This document shows positions 34,510-43,487 of a stretch of 64,000 bases of DNA, piece by piece. The DNA lies in NCBI GenBank assembly GCA_030377965.1, contig JAUCGE010000005.1, forward strand, positions 1 to 64,000, given 5' to 3'. The translations under genes and the position numbers were made by a program. The stretch is from Desulfobacterales bacterium HSG16. Lineage in GTDB: Bacteria; Desulfobacterota; Desulfobacteria; Desulfobacterales; HSG16. The notes under the pieces were generated by a model. The model ran no database searches. It was not told the origin of the DNA and worked only from the letters and a program-made list of their open reading frames with translations. Numbering within the stretch: the stretch's first letter is position 1; every line of letters begins with the position of its first letter.

Positions 34510-35859
34510 ATGATTATTATTTACCCAAGGCAGATAATTTGCAGAACGGCCAGTTTTATTAATTTTAGGGCTATTAAGTTTCGAAATATAAATTTTCGGC
34601 ACAGGACAGGTGCTTTCGGAAAACTTGTGGCTGCTGTCATTATTCTGATCGTTCTTTTTGTATCATGTGATCCAGTTGAAAACATTGATACAGAAGACCG
34701 CAAATCTCCTGGAATTTTTAACGACCGGATTGTATTGGGATCATCTATGGCTCTGAAAGGACACGCAAGTTACCTGGGTATACAAACCTGGCGCGGGGCA
34801 ATGTCTTATATTGAGCATGTGAATGAAAAAGGCGGGATACACGGCAGGAAAATAGAAATCATTTTTTACGATGATTCCTATGACCCTCCAAAATGCCTGG
34901 CAAACACCCAGAAACTTATTGTCGAGGACAATGTTTTCGCTCTGTTCGGTTATGTCGGCACACCGACCACCGTAAAGATCATCAAGATGGTGGATGAAGC
35001 CCGGATTCCTCTTCTCGGCATGTTTACCGGCGCAAACGCTTTAAGATATCCTTTCAACCGTTATCTGATAAATGTGCGGGCATCCTATTATCAGGAAACC
35101 AGGGCTGCGGTCCTGCATCTGGTAAAAGACCTGGGGCTGGAAAGAATTGCGGTATTTTACCAGTATGATGCATTCGGATTTGATGGGTTGACCGGCACTG
35201 AACTGGCGCTCAAAGATTTTGGTATGGCTCCCGTGGCTCGTGGTTCTTATGTAAGGGGAACTCATGATGTAAAAGAAGGGCTTGAAAAAATTATCAAATC
35301 AGGGGCGGAAGCCGTGGTAATGATAGGCACTTACGAACCATGCACCAGATTCATAAAACTTGCCGGGCAAAAAGGATTTTCGCCTGTTTTTTATAATGTA
35401 TCTTTTGTGGGTGCGTCAGAACTGGCAAGAAGAATTGGCAGGAATGATGACAGTATTGTCATACTGTCCCAGGTGGTTCCTCCACCCGAAGGGGAAAAAC
35501 TGGCGTATCTTCATGGAAGTATTGCGGAGTATTCAAAACTTTTGAAAAAATGGTTTCCCGAAGATGAACCCAATTTCGTGGGACTGGAAGGATATATCAA
35601 CGCCAGAGTACTGGTGGAAGGGCTGCGAAGGGCAGGAAAAAACCTGACCCGTGAAGGCTTCATTGATGCCATTGAATCCATAAGTAATTTTTCGTTAGGG
35701 CCTAAAACAGTTATATCTTTCAGCCCGATAGATCACCAGGGCATGGACAGCGTTTTTTTCACCAGGCTGGTTAACGGCAGATTCATTCTTCTTCAGGATT
35801 GGAGAATAGTAAAAAAAGCGATCATAAATAAAGATCCTCACCCTAAAAAAGGCATGTAA
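34510..35859 (+). CDS. periplasmic substrate-binding lipoprotein (Leu/Ile/Val type)
   Basis: A type-1 periplasmic binding protein of the branched-chain amino acid family. A hydrophobic stretch ends in a lipobox-like VLFVSC. Then come IVLGSSMALKGHASYLG, GGIHGRKIEIIFYDDSYDPP and LFGYVGTPTTVKII, all typical of the family. The start is uncertain: I give the ATG at 34510, but an upstream TTG lies inside the terminator, and a GTG near 34627 would start directly at the signal. No ABC permease genes are near; a histidine kinase follows 19 bp later. It more likely acts as the sensor partner of that kinase than in uptake (inference). Confidence 0.8.
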   Translation: MIIIYPRQIICRTASFINFRAIKFRNINFRHRTGAFGKLVAAVIILIVLFVSCDPVENIDTEDRKSPGIFNDRIVLGSSMALKGHASYLGIQTWRGAMSYIEHVNEKGGIHGRKIEIIFYDDSYDPPKCLANTQKLIVEDNVFALFGYVGTPTTVKIIKMVDEARIPLLGMFTGANALRYPFNRYLINVRASYYQETRAAVLHLVKDLGLERIAVFYQYDAFGFDGLTGTELALKDFGMAPVARGSYVRGTHDVKEGLEKIIKSGAEAVVMIGTYEPCTRFIKLAGQKGFSPVFYNVSFVGASELARRIGRNDDSIVILSQVVPPPEGEKLAYLHGSIAEYSKLLKKWFPEDEPNFVGLEGYINARVLVEGLRRAGKNLTREGFIDAIESISNFSLGPKTVISFSPIDHQGMDSVFFTRLVNGRFILLQDWRIVKKAIINKDPHPKKGM

Positions 35860-35878
35860 AAAAAATTTATCCAAATCA

Positions 35879-37852
35879 ATGAAAAAATTATCCGACATAA
35901 GCCTTAAAAACAAAATCTTTTTTTCCACACTCTTTGTCATCATGATGATCAGTGCGGTGATAGCGCTTTTATCCAGATGGATACTGGTTTCTTCCCTGAC
36001 CTCCGAGCTTGAACTCAGGGGAACTGCTATAGCTCATTCAATAGCGGAAAGAGGCAGCGGCTATGTACTTGATAAAAACATACCTATGCTCCTGACCCTT
36101 ATCTTTGATGAAGCAAGACTTCGAGAGCGGTATCGCCTGATTTCATATATTTTCATTACAGATGAGCATGATGATGTGTTAAGTCATACGTTTACACGGC
36201 CTTTTCCCAGAAATCTGCAAAATGCCAACAAAGTTACCGCAGATGTTTCCAACAGCGTTCAGCTGGTTCATATGGGAAACCAGTCAGCCTATGACATAGC
36301 TGTTCCCATGAAAGAAGGGCTTTATCTCATAGGCGCTGTTCATGTTGGTTTGAGCAAAGAACATATCGACAATCTTGTGTCAAAACTCAGGTTTACTTTT
36401 TTAGGTTTCATCTCCCTTGTCATTATCATAATTTTTATCATCAGCCACTGGCTTTCCCGGTATATCAGCATGCCACTGGCAAAACTTACTAAAATGTCGG
36501 ACGATCTGAGCCGGGGAAAATTTGATATCAACCTTGATCCGGGAGAATATAAATGGAAGCCGACAGACTGTCCTGCCTATGAAGGCCCTGATCATCTATG
36601 CTGGAGACCTAACGAAACTCTTGATTTACCGACAGACATTCCTGATGAAAACCAGGCTTGCCTCAATTGTGTTGATTATCGGAGGCGCAAAGGAGATGAG
36701 GTTATACAGCTGACCGATTCTTTTAAAAACATGGTGCGGGGTATAAAATTTTACAGAAGAAGGCTCAGAGAATCCGAGGAAAAATATCGTTCTCTGTTCG
36801 ACAACGGCCCTGATCCTATTTTTGTGGTTTCATGCAGTACTTTCCGCATTGTTGATGCTAACCCCAGAGCTCTGGAAGTTTATTGTTATACAAAAAAGGA
36901 ATTGATCGGAACATCCTTTTCAGATCTCGGACCGGAGCATGATAACGAATGCTTTGCCATATTCGATGATATAGCACTTCAGTCCAATTGTGTATATTAT
37001 CCCAAAATGGCCCATTATAAAAAAGGACGAAACCAGTTTTTCGTAAGTGTTAATGCCTGCCCTATTTCATATAAAACTGAGCCTGCCATCATCATCGCTA
37101 CAACCGATATTACCGAGATGATCGAAAAAGACGCTCAATTAATCCAGGCCAGCAAGATGAAGACATTAGGAGAGATGTCAGCCGGCATAGCCCATGAACT
37201 CAACCAGCCCTTGAACGCTATCAAACTGGGCAGCGATTTTCTTTCGATGGCCAAGGAAAACGACCTGGATATCCCCAAAGATCAGCTTTATGAAGTGGTC
37301 ACGGAGATAAGCAGCCAGGTTGACAGGGCTTCTGAAATCATCAACACCCTTCGGTCATTTGGCAGAAAGGCTGATCCTGTCAAAGAAAAGCTTGACTTGA
37401 ACAATTCGATTAAAGGTGTATTGTCCATTGTCGGAAGGCAGTTCGAGTTGCAGAATATAGAATTTCGGCTCGATTTATCTGAAAATCTTACGCTGATTCT
37501 GGCCCAGGACAATCGGTTACAGCAGGTTTTTTTTAATCTGGTGACAAACGCCAGGGATTCGATCAATGAAAAAGGTGTTTTGAAATCAGAAGATCGTGTA
37601 ATCACAATTCGAACCGGCCATGAAGATAATAAGGTCATAGCCGCAGTGAGTGACACCGGCAACGGAATACCTGAAGCCGTGAAAGAAAAAATATTCGAGC
37701 CTTTTTTCACAACAAAGAAAACAGGCCAGGATATGGGGCTTGGATTGGCCATAACTTATGGAATTATAAAAGATTACAGAGGAGAAATACAAATTGAATC
37801 CACAAGAGGTGTGGGAACCACCTTCAAGCTGATCTTTCCGAAAGCTGCATAG
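35879..37852 (+). CDS. sensor histidine kinase with HAMP, Cys cluster and PAS
   Basis: A 657-residue membrane kinase. Helices at about 12-32 and 172-192 flank a periplasmic sensor of about 140 residues. HAMP follows (about 195-220). An unusual insert carries four cysteines (DCPAYEGPDHLCW ... ACLNC). PAS is at about 300-420, the phosphoacceptor His439 is in GIAHELNQPLNAIK, and the ATPase domain has NLVTNARDS, DTGNGIP and GLGLAITYGII. The insert could bind a metal, haem or Fe-S cluster and make the kinase redox-sensitive. The upstream binding protein probably gives the signal and the downstream receiver-STAS protein receives the phosphate. Confidence 0.9.
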   Translation: MKKLSDISLKNKIFFSTLFVIMMISAVIALLSRWILVSSLTSELELRGTAIAHSIAERGSGYVLDKNIPMLLTLIFDEARLRERYRLISYIFITDEHDDVLSHTFTRPFPRNLQNANKVTADVSNSVQLVHMGNQSAYDIAVPMKEGLYLIGAVHVGLSKEHIDNLVSKLRFTFLGFISLVIIIIFIISHWLSRYISMPLAKLTKMSDDLSRGKFDINLDPGEYKWKPTDCPAYEGPDHLCWRPNETLDLPTDIPDENQACLNCVDYRRRKGDEVIQLTDSFKNMVRGIKFYRRRLRESEEKYRSLFDNGPDPIFVVSCSTFRIVDANPRALEVYCYTKKELIGTSFSDLGPEHDNECFAIFDDIALQSNCVYYPKMAHYKKGRNQFFVSVNACPISYKTEPAIIIATTDITEMIEKDAQLIQASKMKTLGEMSAGIAHELNQPLNAIKLGSDFLSMAKENDLDIPKDQLYEVVTEISSQVDRASEIINTLRSFGRKADPVKEKLDLNNSIKGVLSIVGRQFELQNIEFRLDLSENLTLILAQDNRLQQVFFNLVTNARDSINEKGVLKSEDRVITIRTGHEDNKVIAAVSDTGNGIPEAVKEKIFEPFFTTKKTGQDMGLGLAITYGIIKDYRGEIQIESTRGVGTTFKLIFPKAA

Positions 37853-37997
37853 TGCATTGCCAAGTAACTCATTAGAAGCGGAACATTTTTCATTGTTTTT
37901 TTTTGACTTTCGGATAATGATTTCAAAAACTGCGGCTTGGAAACGAGAACAAAATTGTGAAAAAGGATACTCATAAAAGATATGGAAATAGCAGATA

Positions 37998-38708
37998 ATG
38001 GATAAAATACTTATAATAGATGATGAAAAACCAACCCTTCATATGTTTCGTCTGTTTTTAAACGCATACGGATACCAGGTTCTGACAGCCGAAAGCGGGG
38101 AGGAAGGCATTCAGGTCTTTCAAAATGAAAACCCCCCTTTTGTGCTTACCGATGTGAAAATGCCCGGAATGGACGGAATCGAAGTTTTGAAACGAATCAA
38201 AGAAATCGAACCGATGACCGAGGTAATCGTTATCACCGGTCATGGAGATATGGATCTGGCTATAAAAGCACTTAGTCTGGATGCTACTGATTTTATAAAT
38301 AAACCGATCCAGAGACATGCCCTTGATCAGGCATTGAAAAGGGCAAAGGGGAGACTCAACCTTGCAAGATCAGATAAAAACGAGGTTGAAGTTAAGATTC
38401 GCAAAGACGCTGTTATCATTCAGATACTTGGAAACGTGAATTCAGGTTCCGAAGAGGCATTGGGCAAGGCATGGGATGAAGCTGCAAACGCAGAAAAACA
38501 AAAAATTGTTATTTTGTTCAGCCATAACTCAGCCATAAACGGAGCAGGGATTGCTATCTTGACCCAGCTTCTGCTCGATTCACGCAAAAAAGGTCTGAAT
38601 GTGGTCATGGCCGGACTTTCTGAAAATTTTTCAAAAATGTTCGATATTGCAGGAATCACAAAACTCGTAAAAATTCATCCTGCATTGGAAGATGCTCTCG
38701 CTGATTGA
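37998..38708 (+). CDS. response regulator with receiver and STAS-like domain
   Basis: A 236-residue protein. The receiver (1-120) starts KILIIDDEKPT, has the phosphoacceptor Asp52 in LTDVKMPGMDG and the conserved lysine in FINKPIQ. The C-terminal half (about 135-236) matches an anti-sigma-factor-antagonist fold: VIIQILGNVNSG, IVILFSHNSAINGAGIAIL and LNVVMAGLSENFSKMFDI. There is no DNA-binding domain, so output should be by protein binding, perhaps to an anti-sigma or switch kinase that is not encoded nearby. Its cognate kinase is probably the preceding gene. Confidence 0.87.
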   Translation: MDKILIIDDEKPTLHMFRLFLNAYGYQVLTAESGEEGIQVFQNENPPFVLTDVKMPGMDGIEVLKRIKEIEPMTEVIVITGHGDMDLAIKALSLDATDFINKPIQRHALDQALKRAKGRLNLARSDKNEVEVKIRKDAVIIQILGNVNSGSEEALGKAWDEAANAEKQKIVILFSHNSAINGAGIAILTQLLLDSRKKGLNVVMAGLSENFSKMFDIAGITKLVKIHPALEDALAD

Positions 38709-38736
38709 TTTTTTGCACATGAAAGGAAGATCAATA

Positions 38737-39297
38737 ATGAAAACCAAATTTTTCTGTATCAAAGCCATGTTTTTGTTCTCAGCTCTTTTCCTTTATTCGA
38801 CCATGGCGATCTGTGGGCAGACACCGAAATCAGGAGCTATACTGCCTGATTTCACCTTTACAAGCCCGTCTATGGAAAAAGACATTCAATATCTTGGTCT
38901 TGCCGGCAAAAAAGATTTCGAGTTTGAAACTATAGAAGCGGACATTATGGTAATCGAAATTATCGGCGTTTATTGCGCTGTCTGTTATAAACAGGCTCCC
39001 CAATTTAACAAATTGTTCAAACGCCTGAAAAAGAAAAAAGATACCGGCAAGATAAAAATGCTGGCTGTTGCCGCAGGAGGAACAGCAAATGAAATTATGA
39101 TGCTCAGAGAGAAAAATACCTATAAATTTCCAGTAATAAGTGATCTAAAATACGAATTTCATAAGCTTTTAGGCGAACCCCGAACGCCCTTTACAATGGT
39201 GGTATCTGCTGATGGAAAGATTCTTGATACCCACCTCGGACTGATCAAGGATATGGATGCATTCTATAAAAAATTGAAAAAACTTGCCAAAAAGTAA
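38737..39297 (+). CDS. exported thioredoxin-like (TlpA/AhpC-type) protein
   Basis: A 186-residue protein. A signal peptide (about 1-24) is followed by a thioredoxin fold with the redox pair CAVC in EIIGVYCAVCYKQAPQF and a cis-Pro region RTPFTMVV. It should act as a periplasmic thiol oxidoreductase. The ATG at 38737 has a ribosome-binding site (AGGAAG). It is part of a run of same-strand genes, from the binding protein to a lipoprotein at 41274. The CAVC sequence is not the usual CPxC, so its redox partner is hard to guess. Confidence 0.82.
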   Translation: MKTKFFCIKAMFLFSALFLYSTMAICGQTPKSGAILPDFTFTSPSMEKDIQYLGLAGKKDFEFETIEADIMVIEIIGVYCAVCYKQAPQFNKLFKRLKKKKDTGKIKMLAVAAGGTANEIMMLREKNTYKFPVISDLKYEFHKLLGEPRTPFTMVVSADGKILDTHLGLIKDMDAFYKKLKKLAKK

Positions 39298-39304
39298 AAA
39301 AACG

Positions 39305-40477
39305 ATGGCAGATGCTGAACATTACAAAGAATCTCATCAGGAAATCCTCGAAGAAGCAAGGAAGACCAGAGAGAATCTTGACCGGAAAGATTTTCATTTA
39401 AAAGCTCTTCTGGACACATCAAGAGAGCTTTCCGGCCTTACAGATCCGAAAAAAATCATGGACGCTTTTCTTCTCATGATAATGGGAACATTCAGCGTGG
39501 GACAGGGATATATTCTTTTTTGCGACAGGGAATCAAAAATCCACTGGGTTGCAGAACGCGGGGATATTGAAACCCCGGAAACTGACTGGGAAACTGCTGA
39601 CAGCTTGATATTCAGGTGCTTTGACGGTGCAGAAAACAAAAGTCTTTTGCCCATGAGCATTTCAAAAGTTGTGGATAACAATATTTTCTCCGGTATAGAA
39701 TTTCCCATGACTCCGGAAAAAGCCTTGTTTTTTGCAGCAGACACCCAGGCAATGGGATTTATTTTTCTCGGACCTAAAATTTCAGAGACCCTGTTTACGG
39801 AAGATGAAGAGGAACTTCTTTTCACATTGACCGCCAGTTTTGTCATTTACCTCAAAAACGCACGAGCTTTTACAACAATTCAAAACCTGAACAAAGACCT
39901 TGAGAAAAGAAATATTGAGCTTGAGCAGACAATTACAGAACTTACCGAGGCAAAACAAACCATATCCGTTCTGGAAAAAGCAGGGGATAGAATCAAATCC
40001 TTGATCCATCATGAGGTCAAGCGGATCGGCCAGGTTGCTCCCCTTGATTTTGCCCTTCTTTTTGTCATTTCTATTGTTCTGAGCCTGCTTTTCAACCTGA
40101 CAAGTCCCAATGGTATTCCGGTTGTTCCACCCTCATGGAAAAGACCTGCCCCTGACTTCATTTCTGTCGAAAAAACCCAAAAAGCGTTAAAAAAAAATCA
40201 GGCTGTAATAGTTGATGCAAGACCGGTGGAATTTTATAAACAGGAACATATCCTGTCTGCGATTAACATGCCGCCTTCGATTTTTGATATCGTTTATATG
40301 ATGAAATTTTCCAATGTAGACCCTGACACAGAGATCATAATATACGGAAGAAATATAAGCAGGCAGTATGATGAAGAAGTGGCGCATCGTTTGAAAATGG
40401 AGGATCACGAAAACGTCAGTGTCCTGAAGGGCGGTATCTTTGCATGGAAGAAAAAAGGATATCAGTTGGAAAAATGA
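39305..40477 (+). CDS. GAF-like/coiled-coil membrane protein with rhodanese-like domain
   Basis: A 390-residue protein. Residues about 35-195 form a GAF-like sensor, followed by a coiled coil (about 200-235, ENLNKDLEKRNIELEQT-like). One membrane helix comes next (about 250-268, PLDFALLFVISIVLSLLF), then a rhodanese-like domain (about 295-390) beginning KKNQAVIVDARPVEFYKQEH. The active-site loop reads IIYGRNISRQYDEE and has no cysteine, so it is probably not a sulfurtransferase and may be a binding domain. Start at 39305; 4-base overlap with the next gene. Confidence 0.78.
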   Translation: MADAEHYKESHQEILEEARKTRENLDRKDFHLKALLDTSRELSGLTDPKKIMDAFLLMIMGTFSVGQGYILFCDRESKIHWVAERGDIETPETDWETADSLIFRCFDGAENKSLLPMSISKVVDNNIFSGIEFPMTPEKALFFAADTQAMGFIFLGPKISETLFTEDEEELLFTLTASFVIYLKNARAFTTIQNLNKDLEKRNIELEQTITELTEAKQTISVLEKAGDRIKSLIHHEVKRIGQVAPLDFALLFVISIVLSLLFNLTSPNGIPVVPPSWKRPAPDFISVEKTQKALKKNQAVIVDARPVEFYKQEHILSAINMPPSIFDIVYMMKFSNVDPDTEIIIYGRNISRQYDEEVAHRLKMEDHENVSVLKGGIFAWKKKGYQLEK

Positions 40478-40953
40478 AGATTTTCAAATTTGCACAAAAA
40501 ATTGTAACTCATAGATACCTGTCTCTGGCTTTCAGACTCTACATTGCGGGGATTTTTATTTACGCTGCCATGTATAAGATAAGCTACGCTGGCGAGTTTG
40601 CCGAAACCATAGCGAGTTATCGGATAATTCCTTACTGGTCGGTCAATATCACAGCGGTTGTCATGCCCTGGCTGGAACTGATCTGCGGCCTGCTTTTAAT
40701 ATCCGGTATTCGGGCAAAAGCTGCCGTTTCTGTGATAATCGGCCTTCTGGCTGTTTTTACCATTGCAATTGTCGTGAATCTGATCAGAGATACTCCCATC
40801 GGGTGCGGATGTTTCAAGAGCCTTGATGAAAAAATGGACTGGACTACCCTTGTCAGGGATCTTATCTGGTTGAGCATGGCGATTCATATATATTTTTTCG
40901 ACACTCTCTTTCATCTTGAGAAAAAATCAATCATGAGAATCAAGGATGTCTGA
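40474..40953 (+). CDS. MauE/DoxX-like membrane protein
   Basis: A 159-residue protein with four hydrophobic helices. It has MYKISYAGEFAETIASYRIIP, PWLELICGLLLISG and a cysteine pair in PIGCGCFKSLDE, as in MauE-type proteins tied to periplasmic disulfide handling. The ATG at 40474 overlaps the previous stop, giving tight coupling with the rhodanese-like gene. With the TlpA-like protein upstream it suggests a small thiol-redox route across the inner membrane. Confidence 0.8.
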   Translation: MKIFKFAQKIVTHRYLSLAFRLYIAGIFIYAAMYKISYAGEFAETIASYRIIPYWSVNITAVVMPWLELICGLLLISGIRAKAAVSVIIGLLAVFTIAIVVNLIRDTPIGCGCFKSLDEKMDWTTLVRDLIWLSMAIHIYFFDTLFHLEKKSIMRIKDV

Positions 40954-40956
40954 TAA

Positions 40957-41274
40957 ATGAAAAAATTTGCATTTCTCTGGATCATTTTTTTGATTGCTTT
41001 CACCGGATGCGGAAAAACCGGAGATTTTTCCGGGCAGTACGAGGCTCAAAATCCAGACATGGACAAGCCTCCGGTTATCCTCGAACTCAAGCCCTATGGA
41101 AAAGGTGTCTGGACCTTTGATGATAATGAAGTTTCTTTCAAATGGGAAGTCAGGGGAAAGGAAATCTGGCTGCACACTAAAACAGGGGGATTGATTGTCG
41201 GTAATATGAAAGGAAAAAGCATCTGGATTCAATTACCGGGTGTGGGGGAATTCAGGTTTATGCTGGTTAAGTGA
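40957..41274 (+). CDS. small lipoprotein
   Basis: A 105-residue protein with a signal peptide and lipobox (FLIAFTGC, Cys18). The mature part is beta-rich with a repeat of aromatic/Gly turns (GKGVWTFDDNEVSFKWEVRG). No family is recognised. It starts 3 bases after the MauE-like gene and ends the sensory/redox run. Confidence 0.7.
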   Translation: MKKFAFLWIIFLIAFTGCGKTGDFSGQYEAQNPDMDKPPVILELKPYGKGVWTFDDNEVSFKWEVRGKEIWLHTKTGGLIVGNMKGKSIWIQLPGVGEFRFMLVK

Positions 41275-41316
41275 TGGATTCAGCTTCGTTTTCATATAAA
41301 AAAATCAAATCGTTTA

Positions 41317-41346
41317 TTGACAAATATGTCATTGCACACGTACAAT
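41317..41346 (+). promoter_or_regulatory. promoter of the GNAT pair
   Basis: TTGACA (41317-41322), an 18-bp spacer and TACAAT (41341-41346), about 57 bp before the small gene at 41403. Confidence 0.6.
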
Positions 41347-41402
41347 TCATAATGTAATTTTATTACAGGAACAAAAAATTTATCAGGAAAGAGAGGTATC
41401 AT

Positions 41403-41609
41403 ATGGCACTATCAATAACACCAACACCAGTATTGAAAGGTGAAGACGCTGATAAGTTTTCAGAGATGATAGAGGATGGTCTGTGCCATCCTGTGGGTTT
41501 GATACCAACACCTGACATAAACAATGCGTTACAGATGGTTCGTGAGTATGTGAAGGAATGCAAATCGAAAGCAGGAACAGAATCGGATTTGATGGCTGGG
41601 AGCTGTTGA
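41403..41609 (+). CDS. small partner protein of GNAT acetyltransferase
   Basis: A 68-residue protein with the start MALSITPTPVLKGEDADKFS and a helical body. Short proteins with this TPTPVLKG-type start are often found directly before GNAT genes. Its end overlaps the acetyltransferase frame by 52 bases, so the two are translationally coupled. The arrangement resembles a GNAT toxin-antitoxin pair, but it lacks the ribbon-helix-helix of the known TacA/DUF1778 antitoxins. Confidence 0.65.
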   Translation: MALSITPTPVLKGEDADKFSEMIEDGLCHPVGLIPTPDINNALQMVREYVKECKSKAGTESDLMAGSC

Positions 41610-42115
41610 AATGTGAAAATTTTGAATGTATAAAGCTTTTTGATTGTGGAAATGATGATTTAAATGAGTTTTTCAAGCAGGAGGCTATACAGTACAAGCA
41701 AGAGCTTTTAAGTGAGACGTACATATTTAAGACTATTGACGATGATCTTTTCCCGGTGGCTTTAATTGCTTTTTGCAATGATGCGATTCGTAGAGAAAAA
41801 TTCAAAAAGGCATCTGATATTCCGAATATATACGAAAAGAAGCGGCATCCATCGTATCCAGCGGTAAAAATAGCAAGGATTGGTGTACATAAAACATTCC
41901 AGAAAAAACACGTTGGGTCTTTTGTTATTAACATGACAAAGCGTTTGTTTCGGACAAACAACAGAACCGGGTGTAGATTTTTGACAGTGGACGCTTACAA
42001 TAAATCTGAGGTACTCAATTTTTACAGAAAAAATGACTTCAATTTTTTTTATGATAAAGATAAAAATAAACAAGCCAGGGCTATGTTTTTTGATTTGAAA
42101 CGCTTGAATATTTAA
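41558..42115 (+). CDS. GNAT-family acetyltransferase
   Basis: A 185-residue protein. The acetyl-CoA-binding core reads VKIARIGVHKTFQKKHVGSF, with the R/Q-x-x-G/A loop in altered form, and FRTNNRTGCRFLTVDAYN and VLNFYRKNDFNFF follow as in GNAT toxins. A start at or near 41558 lies inside the small partner gene; a later start is possible. Relatives acetylate aminoacyl-tRNA or small molecules. A toxin role is inferred from the gene pair only. Confidence 0.75.
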   Translation: MQIESRNRIGFDGWELLKCENFECIKLFDCGNDDLNEFFKQEAIQYKQELLSETYIFKTIDDDLFPVALIAFCNDAIRREKFKKASDIPNIYEKKRHPSYPAVKIARIGVHKTFQKKHVGSFVINMTKRLFRTNNRTGCRFLTVDAYNKSEVLNFYRKNDFNFFYDKDKNKQARAMFFDLKRLNI

Positions 42116-42414
42116 TCTCAATCAACGGACTTTTTTACCATTATCCATGTCTTCTGACATGGCTTGCTTCACAATCAAGTTTCCTCTTAACCATGCCAAT
42201 ACAGAAATATGCTAATTATCACACTCCACAATCAACTATATATGACATTGTGACAGCATTGGCTTTCCGCCTGCCTGCATACCTAAGTCATAAAACAAAT
42301 GAATATCAATCAGATGTTTATTTATATTTTTTTAGACATGATGTCTTGAAATTTTCAACTTATACGCTTATATTACAAGGCTTTGTCATATTGTAACAGG
42401 AAAGGTAATCAAAA
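42116..42414. other. gap without a supported gene
   Basis: A perfect 7-bp hairpin (CCATGTC-TTCT-GACATGG, 42145-42162) may end the GNAT transcript. A 67-codon frame at 42193 has AT-driven composition and no ribosome-binding site. I regard it as chance. Confidence 0.4.
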
Positions 42415-43464
42415 ATGGGATTCAATTTCTCCCAAAGCAGACAGCTTCAATCTGATTCATTCGATATTGAGATGGTGGCAACATCGATTGCAAAGGTTCA
42501 AAAACGAAATGGCGAAATTCCCTGGACAGAAGGGGATAAAACCGATCCCTGGGATCATGTGGAAGCAGCTATGGGTCTTTGTGTAGCCGGACATTATGAA
42601 AAAACCAGGATGGCATTCGAATGGCTTTCCAACATTCAGCTTGATGACGGAAGTTTCTACGCTGAATACCAGGATGGCAAGCCCAGTGTTTTAAGGCGGG
42701 ATGCTAACATGTCCACATATATCGCAGTGGGTCTGTTCCATTATTACCTCATTACCCGCGACACAGCCTTTGTCGAGCGAATGTGGGATACTATGGAAGC
42801 TGCCATTGAATTTGGAATCAGCCTTCAGCGGGATTCAGGGGAGATAATGTGGGCCATCATGCCTGACGGCGAGATTGATCAAATGGCATTGCTGACTGGT
42901 TCAAGTTCCATTTATATGAGCTTCAAGTGTGCTCTGGCCATAGCTGATGTTCTCGAAAAATCCCGGCCAGGATGGATTACTGCCATGGAAAATCTTGAAA
43001 ATGCGATCCGTCACCGCCCTCATCTTTTCAATATGACAAAATCCCGTTATTCCATGGACTGGTTTTATCCTGTGCTGTCAGGTGCGATTACAGGAGATGT
43101 TGCGGGGAAGCGAATAGAACAATACTGGAAGAAATTTGTGATCGAAGGACAGGGCGTAAGGTGCGTTTCTGACAGACCATGGGTGACTATTGCCGAAACT
43201 TCGGAATTCTGTCTTGCTCTTGCCGCAATGGGAAAAACCGGTCTTTCGGAGATTATATTCAACTGGATCATAGACAAGCACTATGAAGACGGCGCGTATT
43301 GGTGCGGTTATACCTTTCCTGATATGGTAATCTGGCCCGAAGAAAAAACCAGCTGGACTGATGGTGTGGTTCTTATGGCTGCAGACTCTCTTTACGAGTT
43401 GACTCCTGCGTGCCGCATGTTCGATCATAAATTCTGGCAGGAACGAAAAAAGGCATTTGTTTAA
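42415..43464 (+). CDS. alpha/alpha-toroid (prenyltransferase/glycosidase-like) protein
   Basis: A 349-residue soluble protein. Repeated helical pairs with Gly-Trp/Asp turns (IPWTEGDKTDPWDHVEAAMGL, WLSNIQLDDGSFYAEYQDG, KHYEDGAYWCGYTFPDMVIW) give the pattern of the six-hairpin toroid shared by terpene cyclase/prenyltransferase-like and glycosidase proteins. Catalytic acidic motifs of squalene cyclases (DxDD) are not seen. It is followed 23 bp later by an acyltransferase, suggesting work on a surface sugar or lipid. Substrate unknown. Confidence 0.7.
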   Translation: MGFNFSQSRQLQSDSFDIEMVATSIAKVQKRNGEIPWTEGDKTDPWDHVEAAMGLCVAGHYEKTRMAFEWLSNIQLDDGSFYAEYQDGKPSVLRRDANMSTYIAVGLFHYYLITRDTAFVERMWDTMEAAIEFGISLQRDSGEIMWAIMPDGEIDQMALLTGSSSIYMSFKCALAIADVLEKSRPGWITAMENLENAIRHRPHLFNMTKSRYSMDWFYPVLSGAITGDVAGKRIEQYWKKFVIEGQGVRCVSDRPWVTIAETSEFCLALAAMGKTGLSEIIFNWIIDKHYEDGAYWCGYTFPDMVIWPEEKTSWTDGVVLMAADSLYELTPACRMFDHKFWQERKKAFV

Positions 43465-43487
43465 AATACCACCTGGAAAAGAAAATT

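Noticed and set aside
42193-42396. 67-codon plus-strand frame in the gap before the toroid gene
   Set aside because: No ribosome-binding site, no recognisable fold and AT-driven composition.
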